From NCBI GenBank assembly GCA_021201135.1, contig JAJQGT010000008.1, positions 1 to 64,000 on the forward strand: a stretch of 64,000 bases of DNA, in the 5' to 3' direction. This stretch comes from Oscillospiraceae bacterium (GTDB taxonomy: Bacteria > Bacillota > Clostridia > Oscillospirales > Ruminococcaceae). Positions 41,524-49,948 of this stretch are shown piece after piece; positions within the stretch are counted from its first letter, which is position 1, and each line of letters begins with the position of its first letter. The position numbers were made by a program, and so were the translations under genes. The notes beneath the pieces are model-generated. The model ran no database searches and was not told the DNA's origin. It was given only the letters and a program-made list of their open reading frames with translations.

Positions 41524-43128
41524 TTAAACGTCAACCGCTCGTCGCGATTCTATCTTCTGCTCGCCGACGATGGCATAGAGCTCCTCTTTCGTGGCAGAGT
41601 TATCATAGGTCATATAGCGGACGTGGAGGATGTCGCCTTCCTGAAGGGTGTTGTCGCCGTGGCTGTCGACCTCGGCGCCGGCGGTTTCGCCGTGTTTGAC
41701 CGAGAGAACAAAGAGGTTCTGCGGCCAGAAGATGTCCCGAATCTGCTTGCCGACAGCGAAGGTGTTCCTGCCGACGGTTACGAATGTATCTATAACCTTC
41801 GGGACTTTGCCATAATTAATCTCTCTGATGCGTCCCGCAACGACCTCTTCGTTGATTGACTCGGTGCCGAAGGCTTCGGTGATTATGTAGGAAAGCGCCG
41901 CCGCCAGTATTACCGGCAGAATGTTCTCCGAACAGCCGAGTGCTTCAATCGAGAAGACCATCGCCGTAAGCGGGCACTTCATCATGCCGGAGATTCCGGC
42001 AGTGATGCCCAAGACCACAATGGTGCTGTAGTAATCCGCACTGATAAGCCCCGCACCGATTGTAACCTTCGCGACAAGCGAGGCGACAAGCGCACTCAGA
42101 GCGATTATCGGGACGAACATACCGCCGTTGATGCCGGTGTTGTTAGCCGCCAGAAGCATCGTAGCCCTGTAAAGAAGAATCGCAATGATAATATACCACA
42201 GGACATTCCCTTCGAGCAAGCTGTCAACCAAATCGTGACCGGTCGAGATGAAGTCATAGGAAATAAGCCCGAACGCAAAGGTGAGCATGAAGACGATGAA
42301 AATCTTCAAGCGGAGGCTCATCGCCGAGAGCTTTTCCCCGATGAATTTTCTCATCACCATGAAGTAGCGAAGAAAGATGACCGACATAAGCCCCACGACT
42401 ATCGCGCAGATGGCGATGACCCCGAGCTGGGAGAGTCCGAGCTCCCTGACGTGCTCCGAAATCCTGGGGAACATGTCGGCATCCATCCCAAGAAGCGGGC
42501 ACATCCACCGGACGGTGATTGACGAGAACATGACCGACGAGAACGCCGTCATTATTATCATCGGGCTGATTCTTTGGTGAGCCTCTTCGATTGCGAACAT
42601 GATACCGGCAATCGGCGCATTCGTCGCCGCAGTGAAGCCGGCGCAGGCACCGCCGGTCATAACGTATCTGTCCCAAGCCTGATTTTTTCCCGCCATTGTC
42701 TTGACGGTTCCGCGACCGATTGCGGTACCAATCTGGACGCTCGGTCCCTCACTTCCAAGAGGTACACCGACAAAGAACGTCGAAAGCGACGCCAACGTTA
42801 CTCCGACAAGATTCTTGAGCCAGTTGAAGCGGATTCCGCCTCTGAGGATTCCGATAGCCGTCGGGATGCCGCCACCCTTGAGGTTCGGCGTCTGCTTATA
42901 TACGAATGCGAGAATCGCCGCCATCGCCCCAAGAACGAGAACAGCGGGGATAACGAGCACCGGTCTTTCCCTCACGGTTGAATAGACCGTCTGCGACAGA
43001 TTTATGACCTTATTCGCCGCAAACCGGTACAGAACGATAAAAGCCCCCGTAAGCGTTCCCGCAATGAAGCTGAATATCAGCCCCGGCAGGGCGATATTTT
43101 TGACATAATTCAGATTGCGTTTGAACAT
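41524..43128 (-). CDS. ClC-family chloride channel/transporter with C-terminal TrkA-C domain
   Basis: 534 aa. Selectivity motifs are VPLGSEGPSVQIG (with the gating Glu), GFTAATNAPIAGIMFAIEE and NGGMFVPIIAL. The gating Glu and GIPTAIG suggest a proton-coupled antiporter rather than a passive channel, but the proton Glu is not clear by eye. The last 90 residues form a TrkA-C/RCK-like domain (NLFVLSVKHGETAGAEVDS; TLQEGDILHVRY). AGGGGT precedes the ATG. It follows degV by 17 nt. Confidence 0.92.
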   Translation of the reverse strand: MFKRNLNYVKNIALPGLIFSFIAGTLTGAFIVLYRFAANKVINLSQTVYSTVRERPVLVIPAVLVLGAMAAILAFVYKQTPNLKGGGIPTAIGILRGGIRFNWLKNLVGVTLASLSTFFVGVPLGSEGPSVQIGTAIGRGTVKTMAGKNQAWDRYVMTGGACAGFTAATNAPIAGIMFAIEEAHQRISPMIIMTAFSSVMFSSITVRWMCPLLGMDADMFPRISEHVRELGLSQLGVIAICAIVVGLMSVIFLRYFMVMRKFIGEKLSAMSLRLKIFIVFMLTFAFGLISYDFISTGHDLVDSLLEGNVLWYIIIAILLYRATMLLAANNTGINGGMFVPIIALSALVASLVAKVTIGAGLISADYYSTIVVLGITAGISGMMKCPLTAMVFSIEALGCSENILPVILAAALSYIITEAFGTESINEEVVAGRIREINYGKVPKVIDTFVTVGRNTFAVGKQIRDIFWPQNLFVLSVKHGETAGAEVDSHGDNTLQEGDILHVRYMTYDNSATKEELYAIVGEQKIESRRAVDV

Positions 43129-43145
43129 TTCTGACCCCTAAAACC

Positions 43146-43997
43146 CTATTTTTTGAAGAAGAGCACACCCAAACAATTCGGTCCGCAGTGACATGACACC
43201 GTGCAACCGGCGTAGGTTTCCAAAATATTCTCGTCCTCGAACGGCTGTAGTTCTTTGACAAGGCTTCTGACCTTCTTAACAATATCATCCGGCACATGCG
43301 AATGGGTGATGAAGATACGGCTTGTATCGATATCCGTTCTGCCCTCGAGGCGTCCACGGACATAGTCGAGAATCGACTTTTCCATCGCGCCGCGATACTT
43401 CTTGCCGACAATCATGGTGCCCTCGGAAACGACAATTTCGGGGCGGATTTTCAGAAGATTCGCGCCGAACGCAGTCACTCCACTGCATCTGCCGCCCTTC
43501 TGGAGATAGTCGAGCGTCTGCAAAACGAAGCTGACATCTAACTTCTCTTTCATTTCGTTCAGCTTATCTGCGATTTCCGAAGCCGAAAGCCCTTCGTTCG
43601 CGAGCTCCCTCGCCCTGATTGCAAGGTGCCCCGAACCGGTCGAGAGGTTTCTCGAATCCACGGGATAAACGTGCCCGAGCTCCTCGGCGGCAATGCAGGC
43701 ATTCTGATAGCAGGAGGAAAACTCGCTCGAGATATTGATGTGGACAATCTCGGCGCCCTCGTCGACATAAGGCTTGAAAACGTCCTCATACTCGGAGACC
43801 GACACGGCGGAGGTCTTCGGCAGGACACCCGTCTTCCCGACGTAGTCGAAAATCTCGAGCGGCGTAACGTCCACTCCGTCCCGCCTCATCTCCTCGCCCA
43901 GGATAGTCCCAAGTGGCACAGGCTTGATTTCATACTTCTCATAAAGCTCCGGACTCAGGTCGCAAGTCGAGTCGCAGGTTATGATTATTTTGGTCAT
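43146..43997 (-). CDS. DegV-family fatty-acid-binding protein
   Basis: 283 aa. TKIIITCDSTCDLSPELYEKY is the family start, TSAVSVSEYEDVFKPYV and ISSEFSSCYQNACIAAE carry the fatty-acid phosphate-binding Ser/Thr residues, and VDSRNLSTGSGHLAIRA follows. Members present fatty acids to the FakA kinase; no fakA is in this window. The start at ATG 43997 has GAGGTG upstream; GTG 44006 is a less likely alternative. Confidence 0.93.
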   Translation of the reverse strand: MTKIIITCDSTCDLSPELYEKYEIKPVPLGTILGEEMRRDGVDVTPLEIFDYVGKTGVLPKTSAVSVSEYEDVFKPYVDEGAEIVHINISSEFSSCYQNACIAAEELGHVYPVDSRNLSTGSGHLAIRARELANEGLSASEIADKLNEMKEKLDVSFVLQTLDYLQKGGRCSGVTAFGANLLKIRPEIVVSEGTMIVGKKYRGAMEKSILDYVRGRLEGRTDIDTSRIFITHSHVPDDIVKKVRSLVKELQPFEDENILETYAGCTVSCHCGPNCLGVLFFKK

Positions 43998-44012
43998 CCA
44001 TATCACCTCAAA

Positions 44013-44417
44013 TTACATCAATCCCAAAAATTCGCCAACACCGATAATTCTCGGGTCGGTTATATTCGATTCCAAAAAGTCCTTGTCTCCCGTCAAAAAC
44101 AAATCCGCATGGGCATCAAGTGCCGCTCTGAGAATCGGGCGGTCTTTGGGGTCGCGGATTTCTTTTTCGACATCGGTTTCTTCCTCCGGTGTCTTGACAA
44201 GTCGGATATACGAAAGCGCATTGTACAAAAACGCTTCCATCTCGGTTATGCGCTCGGGGAACTTCTCTCTGAATTTTCTATGCAGTTCATCCACAACATA
44301 ATCACAGACAATCGGCTGAAACGGCGGGTTGACCGCTTTATAGAAAGCGGAAGCAACCTTGCCGTTAGGGAAAAGAGCCGCAGAAATGATTATGTTGGTA
44401 TCGAGCATAATTCTCAT
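44013..44417 (-). CDS. PIN-domain ribonuclease toxin
   Basis: 134 aa. The acidic PIN residues are visible in MRIMLDTNIIISA, in the Glu of DYVVDELHRKF, and in DPKDRPILRAALDAHADLFLTGDKDF. This matches the COG1569-type putative toxins rather than classical VapC. Its ATG overlaps the end of the AbrB-type antitoxin gene by four bases, the standard arrangement of a type II toxin-antitoxin pair. Confidence 0.92.
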   Translation of the reverse strand: MRIMLDTNIIISAALFPNGKVASAFYKAVNPPFQPIVCDYVVDELHRKFREKFPERITEMEAFLYNALSYIRLVKTPEEETDVEKEIRDPKDRPILRAALDAHADLFLTGDKDFLESNITDPRIIGVGEFLGLM

Positions 44418-44686
44418 TCTTCGTTTTCCTCACGTCTTGAAGCGGTAATCCACTCCGCAACATCATCCTCAGAGTTGAAGCCGGCTTTTTTGGCTTCACC
44501 CTTCATCTGCTCCTGAAATTTCTGCATAGCATAAACAGCCGAATTGACGACCTTTACCGTTCCGTTTTCAAATATGAACGTCACACGGTCTCCCGTCGAA
44601 ATTCCGAGAGCCGCCCTTATATTCTTCGGGATTGTAACCTGTCCCTTGGACATTACTCTTGCATCATTTACCAATACATCAGGCAT
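44414..44686 (-). CDS. AbrB/SpoVT-type antitoxin
   Basis: 90 aa. The N-terminal swapped-hairpin DNA-binding domain reads ARVMSKGQVTIPKNIRAALGISTGDRVTF. The rest is a helical, acidic part (EDDVAEWITASRREENEE) that likely covers the toxin. GGAGGT precedes the ATG. Probably represses its own promoter through the repeats at 44709-44733. Confidence 0.92.
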   Translation of the reverse strand: MPDVLVNDARVMSKGQVTIPKNIRAALGISTGDRVTFIFENGTVKVVNSAVYAMQKFQEQMKGEAKKAGFNSEDDVAEWITASRREENEE

Positions 44687-44708
44687 ATAAAGACCTCCAG
44701 TCTTAAAA

Positions 44709-44733
44709 AGTAGGAAAGTAGGAATTTCCTGCT
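44709..44733. promoter_or_regulatory. Candidate operator of the AbrB/PIN pair
   Basis: Two direct AGTAGGAA repeats (44709-44716 and 44717-44724) and an inverted, nearly matching TTCCTGCT (44726-44733). It spans the expected +1, a fitting site for autorepression. Confidence 0.6.
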
Positions 44734-44736
44734 TTT

Positions 44737-44765
44737 ATTATATCCTATCTTCGGTTTATTGTCAA
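44737..44765 (-). promoter_or_regulatory. Promoter of the AbrB/PIN-degV-ClC unit
   Basis: Minus-strand TTGACA, 17 nt, TATAAT: full consensus. The genes behind it are separated by 15-17 nt or overlap, so DegV and ClC may be expressed from it too. Confidence 0.82.
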
Positions 44766-44783
44766 CAGCTTTCTGAACTCTCT

Positions 44784-44804
44784 AAGTTCGACGCAGTCGA
44801 ACTT
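44784..44804. repeat. Short palindrome after the CotH gene
   Basis: Arms AAGTTCGAC and GTCGAACTT around GCA, two bases beyond the CotH stop codon. No T-tract. It resembles other nine- to twelve-bp three-base-loop palindromes in this window. Confidence 0.7.
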
Positions 44805-44805
44805 G

Positions 44806-47283
44806 TTACCACCATCTACTTGGCAATTCCGCCTCGATAATCCTTGTCTTCGGATAAGGCGTGAACTGGACATAGCTCGCAGTCAGCTCGTCATACTTGA
44901 GTGCCGAATTCTTTGCGGCGTCGCGGAGATATACTTCCGAAATCACTTCGCCTGTCGAGCTTGTGAGAGTTACAGTTTCGAATTCGCTTAAGTTAAAGCT
45001 TAGCTGAACGAGCCCCACGGCGTCGTCCCGAAGGTAATTCTCGCAGACGAGCTTGAGCTCCTCGCCGGAAGCGAGGGTGCCGGAGGTGATGGTATAAGCG
45101 TAGGTGCCGTCGGAAATGGTGAGTCCCGAGAGGCTTACCGTCTCCTCGCCGTAATTCTTAATCGTTATGTAGTCCTGATAGCTGCCCTTATAGCAGACCT
45201 CGGAAATCTTCAAGCCCGCGGTGTCACAGCTTGTAACAAGGCTGATTTTGATGTTATTTCCGTAAAGCTCGCCCGAAATCTCGACCGTCTCGTCATAGAC
45301 CTTCTCGCCGTTGATTTCCCAGTATTCGAACTTGTAGCCGTCGACAACTTCGCAACTGAGCGTCTGTGACGTTCCGTCGAAGTAGTAGCCGCTGAAGGTG
45401 TACTCGTCGCCCACGTCTATCCGAGCCGTATTATAGGTGATTTCGGCGTAGTCGGAGGTCTCGATGCGGACATAGTAGGTTGATTTTGAGTCGTATTCCG
45501 GGAAGATTGCGGCAATCTGCGTCTTGGCGGAGTAGGACCTGCCCTCTATCCACTCTTTCGCATTCGCAAGCTCGCTTGAAATGCTCCATGTCGAGGTTGT
45601 CCCCGCCTCGCCGGCTTCAACAATCTTGTGAAGCCGTTCGGTGTTGAGTGTGTCAAGCTCATCCGAGACCTTGTCCGCACTGCAATACCAGTTCATGATG
45701 TCGCAAAGAATGTTGACGAATTTTTCTTTGATATCGTCCCGCTTGCAAAGTGCAATCAGAAGGTCGCTTCGGGTGTATTTCTCGCCTTCGTCGTGGACGT
45801 CGTCATACCAGTCCTCGGGGATAAGCCCGAAATACTCCTCGTCGAACAGGTCTTTTATGTTGTACTCAAAGAAGCTCGAGCCGTAAAGTCCAAGGGCAAA
45901 ATCGCTGTCATAAATCAGGAACCGCCACCTGCCGTCGAAGACGTCTTCTTCGCTTGAAAGCGAAGTGTCTCCCGAGACAAATCTGTATACTTTGTAGTTA
46001 TTATTTGGCCAGTCGCCGTTGCCGACATAGGCGCACAGGGCGTAGTAGGTCAGCATGTTGTCTATATCCACGAGTTCTGCGAACTCTGCGAAAATCTCGT
46101 CGTCGGTAAGGTCCTTATAGGCGTAAGCCTGAACCGTTTCCCAGTCGCTCTTGGCTTCCTCGAAGCGGTCGTCGTTGTTGCCGCTCGTCATCATGTATTC
46201 GCAACCCTCGAGGATATCCCATGTTCCCTGCTCGACTGCATACTGGTGGTCGAGCCAGTCCTCGGAATAGGTGTCCTGAACCCACGCAAAGCCGTAGTAT
46301 TCGCCATTAAGGAAGACCGCCGCCGCACGGCAGTTCTTGGCGTCGAGCCCCGCATCGTCGGCAAGAGATGAAATAACCTCGTCGCGCTCGAAGAGATAGC
46401 CGTTGTCGTTGCCGCCGGCTCGGAGGGAAATCTTGTTATAGGACTTGATTTTGTCGCCATTCACGTCCGTCTCGTCGGTGAAGAATTCATATCTGAACCG
46501 GTCGTTTTCGGAGTCGTACTCCTCGCGGGCATAAAGTCTAAGATTCTTCTGACTGTTGGAGCGTGACCAGCCGCCGTAAATTCTTAAGCCGCAAGCCTGC
46601 GAGATGACGCAGGTGCCGTCATATTCATACACCTCGACATAGGCAGGGCGTTCGCCCTCCATTCCGCTCTGGTTCCAGTTGGCGGGGTCTGTCGGCTCGA
46701 TGTCGCCCTCGGGGTCGGTGGCAAGGTAGTCGTCGCGCATCTTTCCGGCAATGAAGATTCCGTCCTCATAATTATAGAGGTAATCGGGGTCGATTGAAAT
46801 CGAGAAAACAAGGCAGTCAAACCGTTCGTCGATGTTCGCCCCGAGGAAATAGCTCCGGGTGACGGTGTCGGAACAACTCCCGTCCGAATAGACGGCGCAG
46901 GCTCTGATTGTATAAAGTATGCACTCCTCGCTGTCCTTGACCGAAAGCGTGATGCCGCCCGAATAGCTCTCGCCCGAGGTCTGCGGCTCACTGCCGTCAG
47001 TAGTATACAAAATATCTGTGACCTCGAGGTCTCCCGAAGCCGAAGAGCTCAGGTAAAGCCTCTGCGTGCTCGAATAGAAGCCGCAATCAATCGAGAATCG
47101 CACCGGCTCCTGATCGGTCGAGCCGACCGAATCGGAAACGAGCGACGACACGGTAATCTCCGAAGCATGGAAGCTCACCCAGTTCTGCGCCAAGCACGTC
47201 ACGAAAATCATAACAGCAAGAAAGACCGCCACGACAGCCGTCAGGATAATCTTATATTTGGTTTTACTCTTGCTTGTATTCAT
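44806..47283 (-). CDS. CotH-kinase-family envelope protein with lamin-tail domain
   Basis: 825 aa. A membrane anchor at about 10-33 leads outside the cell. Next is a chitobiase/hexosaminidase C-terminal-like domain (VTDILYTTDGSEPQTSG), then the CotH domain from about residue 180 to 590. That domain includes CGLRIYGGWSRSNSQKNLRLYAR and NGEYYGFAWVQDTYSEDWL. The end is a lamin-tail-like fold (GLKISEVCYKGSYQDYITIKNYGEETVSLSGL). CotH of Bacillus phosphorylates spore-coat proteins; here the anchored form may act on the cell surface. GGAG precedes ATG 47283. It directly follows the ApbE-like gene (one base apart). Confidence 0.88.
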   Translation of the reverse strand: MNTSKSKTKYKIILTAVVAVFLAVMIFVTCLAQNWVSFHASEITVSSLVSDSVGSTDQEPVRFSIDCGFYSSTQRLYLSSSASGDLEVTDILYTTDGSEPQTSGESYSGGITLSVKDSEECILYTIRACAVYSDGSCSDTVTRSYFLGANIDERFDCLVFSISIDPDYLYNYEDGIFIAGKMRDDYLATDPEGDIEPTDPANWNQSGMEGERPAYVEVYEYDGTCVISQACGLRIYGGWSRSNSQKNLRLYAREEYDSENDRFRYEFFTDETDVNGDKIKSYNKISLRAGGNDNGYLFERDEVISSLADDAGLDAKNCRAAAVFLNGEYYGFAWVQDTYSEDWLDHQYAVEQGTWDILEGCEYMMTSGNNDDRFEEAKSDWETVQAYAYKDLTDDEIFAEFAELVDIDNMLTYYALCAYVGNGDWPNNNYKVYRFVSGDTSLSSEEDVFDGRWRFLIYDSDFALGLYGSSFFEYNIKDLFDEEYFGLIPEDWYDDVHDEGEKYTRSDLLIALCKRDDIKEKFVNILCDIMNWYCSADKVSDELDTLNTERLHKIVEAGEAGTTSTWSISSELANAKEWIEGRSYSAKTQIAAIFPEYDSKSTYYVRIETSDYAEITYNTARIDVGDEYTFSGYYFDGTSQTLSCEVVDGYKFEYWEINGEKVYDETVEISGELYGNNIKISLVTSCDTAGLKISEVCYKGSYQDYITIKNYGEETVSLSGLTISDGTYAYTITSGTLASGEELKLVCENYLRDDAVGLVQLSFNLSEFETVTLTSSTGEVISEVYLRDAAKNSALKYDELTASYVQFTPYPKTRIIEAELPSRWW

Positions 47284-47284
47284 G

Positions 47285-48532
47285 CTAAGCTCCAAACCCC
47301 TCCGCCACATCAGACAGCACAATATCGTTATCGGTGCAGACAATCGTGAAGCCGTCGTAATAGACCGAGTGGATTCCGTCGGCGGCGAGGGCTTCGAGCT
47401 TTGATTCGTCGAGGGTGTCGGCGATATAGGTGTCTACAAGCCCGAGCAACAGGTCGGCGCAGGTCGCCGAATCGGAATAGAGCACCAGGTCCTCCGTTGC
47501 GGCTTTGCAGAGACCGTCGGCGGCGTCGATATAGGGGCTTCTTTCCTCGCCGTTCTCGTAGGTGTAGTAGCGCATTGCATCATCCGAGGTGATTGCGTAG
47601 TCATGAGCATAAACAAAGCTCATCGTTCCCTCATAAATCATATCGGCGACAGAATAAACGGTGTTGCCCTCCCTCGAATAGAGAGTATAGGAAAACAGCT
47701 CGTCGCAACCGCCAAGGTTTCGGGTGAAGCCATCATTGGAGCCGATTATTCCGGCTGTATAGCCGTTTTCAATCATCACATCCGAAATATAGTCGACAAC
47801 AAACGCATTCGTCATCCACGAAAAGTCGATGAAGCTGTCGATTTCCATTTCTTCGGCATACTTAAGATACTCGTCCGAAACGTGCAATATAACCGTGTTG
47901 TCCTCAAGAAGCTCTATCGAGACATGCTCGTCAGTGCCGGCAAACCCGAGAACCTCGGCGAAATACTCCGCCTCGACGTCGTTATAAAGCGGGTCGAATT
48001 CCTCCGCCTGCCAGTCTTCAGCCGAGAAGCAAAGGCTCTCGTATTCCGCATAAATCGGTCCGAGATAAAGCTCTCTTCCGCCCGATTCGACCATCGTCTC
48101 AAGCGCCGAATAGAGCACCTCGTCGACCACTATTTCCTCGTTCGGGTGGTTGTTTATATACCAGACATTATAGACATATTCATATTCCGTATCGGGCGTG
48201 AAGAGCTGATAAGCCGTTTCGCAGGCGTCCGAATAGATGACGACTATCGCCTTGCGCTCGGTGGTCGCGGATTCCGAACCGGCGCCGATGTCGTACATAA
48301 ATGTAAGCTCGGTCGCGACGCTCAGGTCGTCGACGTCCGCCTCAATCTGCTGCCAGCCGTCCGTGCCGGAAAAAAGCCCGTTGATGGCATAGCCAAACGC
48401 CGTTGCCGCAATCAGCACCAGGAGTACAACCGCGGCAATCCGAAGACCGATATGCGAGGTCGAAATCTCGACGTTCTCGACCGGTTTAGGGCTCGCGTTA
48501 CTTGTATGAATTCGTGACCTTGTAGATTTCAT
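47285..48532 (-). CDS. Membrane-anchored protein, possibly ApbE-like
   Basis: 415 aa with one membrane helix at about 28-50 after a Ser/Arg-rich N-terminus. The extracytoplasmic part contains SFIDFSWMTNAFVVDYISDVMIENG and IIGSNDGFTRNLGG. This reminds me of the region around the FAD site in ApbE-type flavin transferases, but their metal-binding motif is not obvious. I treat the family as tentative. GGTGAG precedes the ATG; it is paired with the CotH gene, and no separate promoter is seen after the upstream terminator. Confidence 0.6.
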   Translation of the reverse strand: MKSTRSRIHTSNASPKPVENVEISTSHIGLRIAAVVLLVLIAATAFGYAINGLFSGTDGWQQIEADVDDLSVATELTFMYDIGAGSESATTERKAIVVIYSDACETAYQLFTPDTEYEYVYNVWYINNHPNEEIVVDEVLYSALETMVESGGRELYLGPIYAEYESLCFSAEDWQAEEFDPLYNDVEAEYFAEVLGFAGTDEHVSIELLEDNTVILHVSDEYLKYAEEMEIDSFIDFSWMTNAFVVDYISDVMIENGYTAGIIGSNDGFTRNLGGCDELFSYTLYSREGNTVYSVADMIYEGTMSFVYAHDYAITSDDAMRYYTYENGEERSPYIDAADGLCKAATEDLVLYSDSATCADLLLGLVDTYIADTLDESKLEALAADGIHSVYYDGFTIVCTDNDIVLSDVAEGFGA

Positions 48533-48541
48533 ATTATCTCA

Positions 48542-48580
48542 CCAAAAACAATCCAACCCGTCCGAATATTCCGGACGGGT
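48542..48580 (-). terminator. Terminator after oppF
   Basis: Minus-strand perfect 9-bp stem ACCCGTCCG/CGGACGGGT with a 7-nt loop, followed by TGGATTGTTTTTGG. It ends the opp operon just before the ApbE-like gene. Confidence 0.8.
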
Positions 48581-48625
48581 CGGACTTACTACTAAGCGTT
48601 ATTTGCGGTTCTGTCTTAAAAATTA

Positions 48626-49936
48626 TCAGATTACAGCCAACAGAAGCATCAGCAGGAACAGAACAATGATAATTCCGATTACCACAAATCCTGCAATGGC
48701 TCCCTTGCGGCACATCTTCCAGTTGCGGAAGTGCCTTCTCGCCTTGAATATCTGTCCTAAGATGATTCCTAAGATAGGAAGCAGGAAGGAAAGAACTGCG
48801 TACCACTTCGAGCCGGTGTCGTGGATAGGAGCGTTGAGGAACTGCTCCTCGGCAGCCTTCTCGGTTGCATCTATCTCTTCGACTGTGGGCTCATAGGTCT
48901 CGCCATCCTCAAGGATGGTGACTGACTTGATAATCTCGTTCTTTTCTCTGAGTGCCTTGTACTCCTCGATTTCCTTCTTGTTGCCATAGACAAAGTGATT
49001 GTGACCGATGTCTGTAAGCACCGGCTTGTCCTCGCTGTAGTCATGGATAGACGGGTCGTAGGTATAGAGCACCTTGTTCTTCTCAAGCTTCGGGTCGGGA
49101 ATCGGGATAGCCGAAATGAGCGAGTGAGTATACGGGTGAAGCGGATAGTTGAAGAGCTCCTCCGCGTCCGCAATCTCAACGATGTCGCCCTTATAGATAA
49201 CACCGATTCTGTCGGAAATAAATCTTACGATTGAAAGGTCGTGGGCGATGAAGAGGTATGTTACACCGTCTTCCTCCTGGAACTTCTTCATGAGGTTCAG
49301 AACCTGTGCTCTGATGGAGACGTCAAGAGCCGAGATAGGCTCATCGGCAACAACCAGCTCAGGCTTCATAACCATCGCTCTTGCCAAGCCGATTCTCTGT
49401 CTCTGACCGCCGGAAAACTCGTGCGGATAACGGGTCAAGTGCTCCGGGAGAAGTCCTACTTCCTTGATGATGTCCTCGACTTTACGGACTCTGTCAGCCT
49501 CGTCTTCGTAGAGGTGGAAGTTGTAAAGTCCTTCGGATACGATATAGTCAACCGTTGCACGCTCGTTAAGAGACGCCGCCGGATCCTGGAATACCATCTG
49601 GATGTTTCTTATGACCTCACGGTCGAGGGAATGCGGAATCTTTCCGGAAATTCTGACGCCCTTATAGAGGATTTCGCCTGCCGCGCAGGGATTTACTCTG
49701 ATAACGGCACGACCGATTGTTGTTTTTCCTGAGCCCGACTCACCAACAAGCGAGAAGGTCTCGCCCTTGTAGATGTCGAAGCTTGCGTTCTTGACAGCTT
49801 TTACGGCGCTGTCGCCCTTACCGAAGGTGATATCGACGTTCTTGAGCTGGAGAAGTATTTCTCTGCCGTTTTCGTCTACAGGACCATGCTCCGGGAAATG
49901 CGACTGCGTTGCAGTCTTTTTGTTTTCTTTTGCCAC
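48626..49936 (-). CDS. oppF: Oligopeptide ABC transporter ATPase (OppF) with C-terminal membrane segment
   Basis: 436 aa. Walker [10 protein letters not shown] near 64, Q-loop [15 protein letters not shown], signature [15 protein letters not shown], Walker [14 protein letters not shown] and His switch AHDLSIVRF. After the usual OppF end (about residue 300) come an acidic linker and, at about 378-436, two hydrophobic helices separated by basic [15 protein letters not shown]. An OppF that carries its own membrane hairpin is unusual. Last gene of the opp operon, followed by a terminator. Confidence 0.93.
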   Translation of the reverse strand: MAKENKKTATQSHFPEHGPVDENGREILLQLKNVDITFGKGDSAVKAVKNASFDIYKGETFSLVGESGSGKTTIGRAVIRVNPCAAGEILYKGVRISGKIPHSLDREVIRNIQMVFQDPAASLNERATVDYIVSEGLYNFHLYEDEADRVRKVEDIIKEVGLLPEHLTRYPHEFSGGQRQRIGLARAMVMKPELVVADEPISALDVSIRAQVLNLMKKFQEEDGVTYLFIAHDLSIVRFISDRIGVIYKGDIVEIADAEELFNYPLHPYTHSLISAIPIPDPKLEKNKVLYTYDPSIHDYSEDKPVLTDIGHNHFVYGNKKEIEEYKALREKNEIIKSVTILEDGETYEPTVEEIDATEKAAEEQFLNAPIHDTGSKWYAVLSFLLPILGIILGQIFKARRHFRNWKMCRKGAIAGFVVIGIIIVLFLLMLLLAVI

Positions 49937-49948
49937 GTCAAAACCCCC

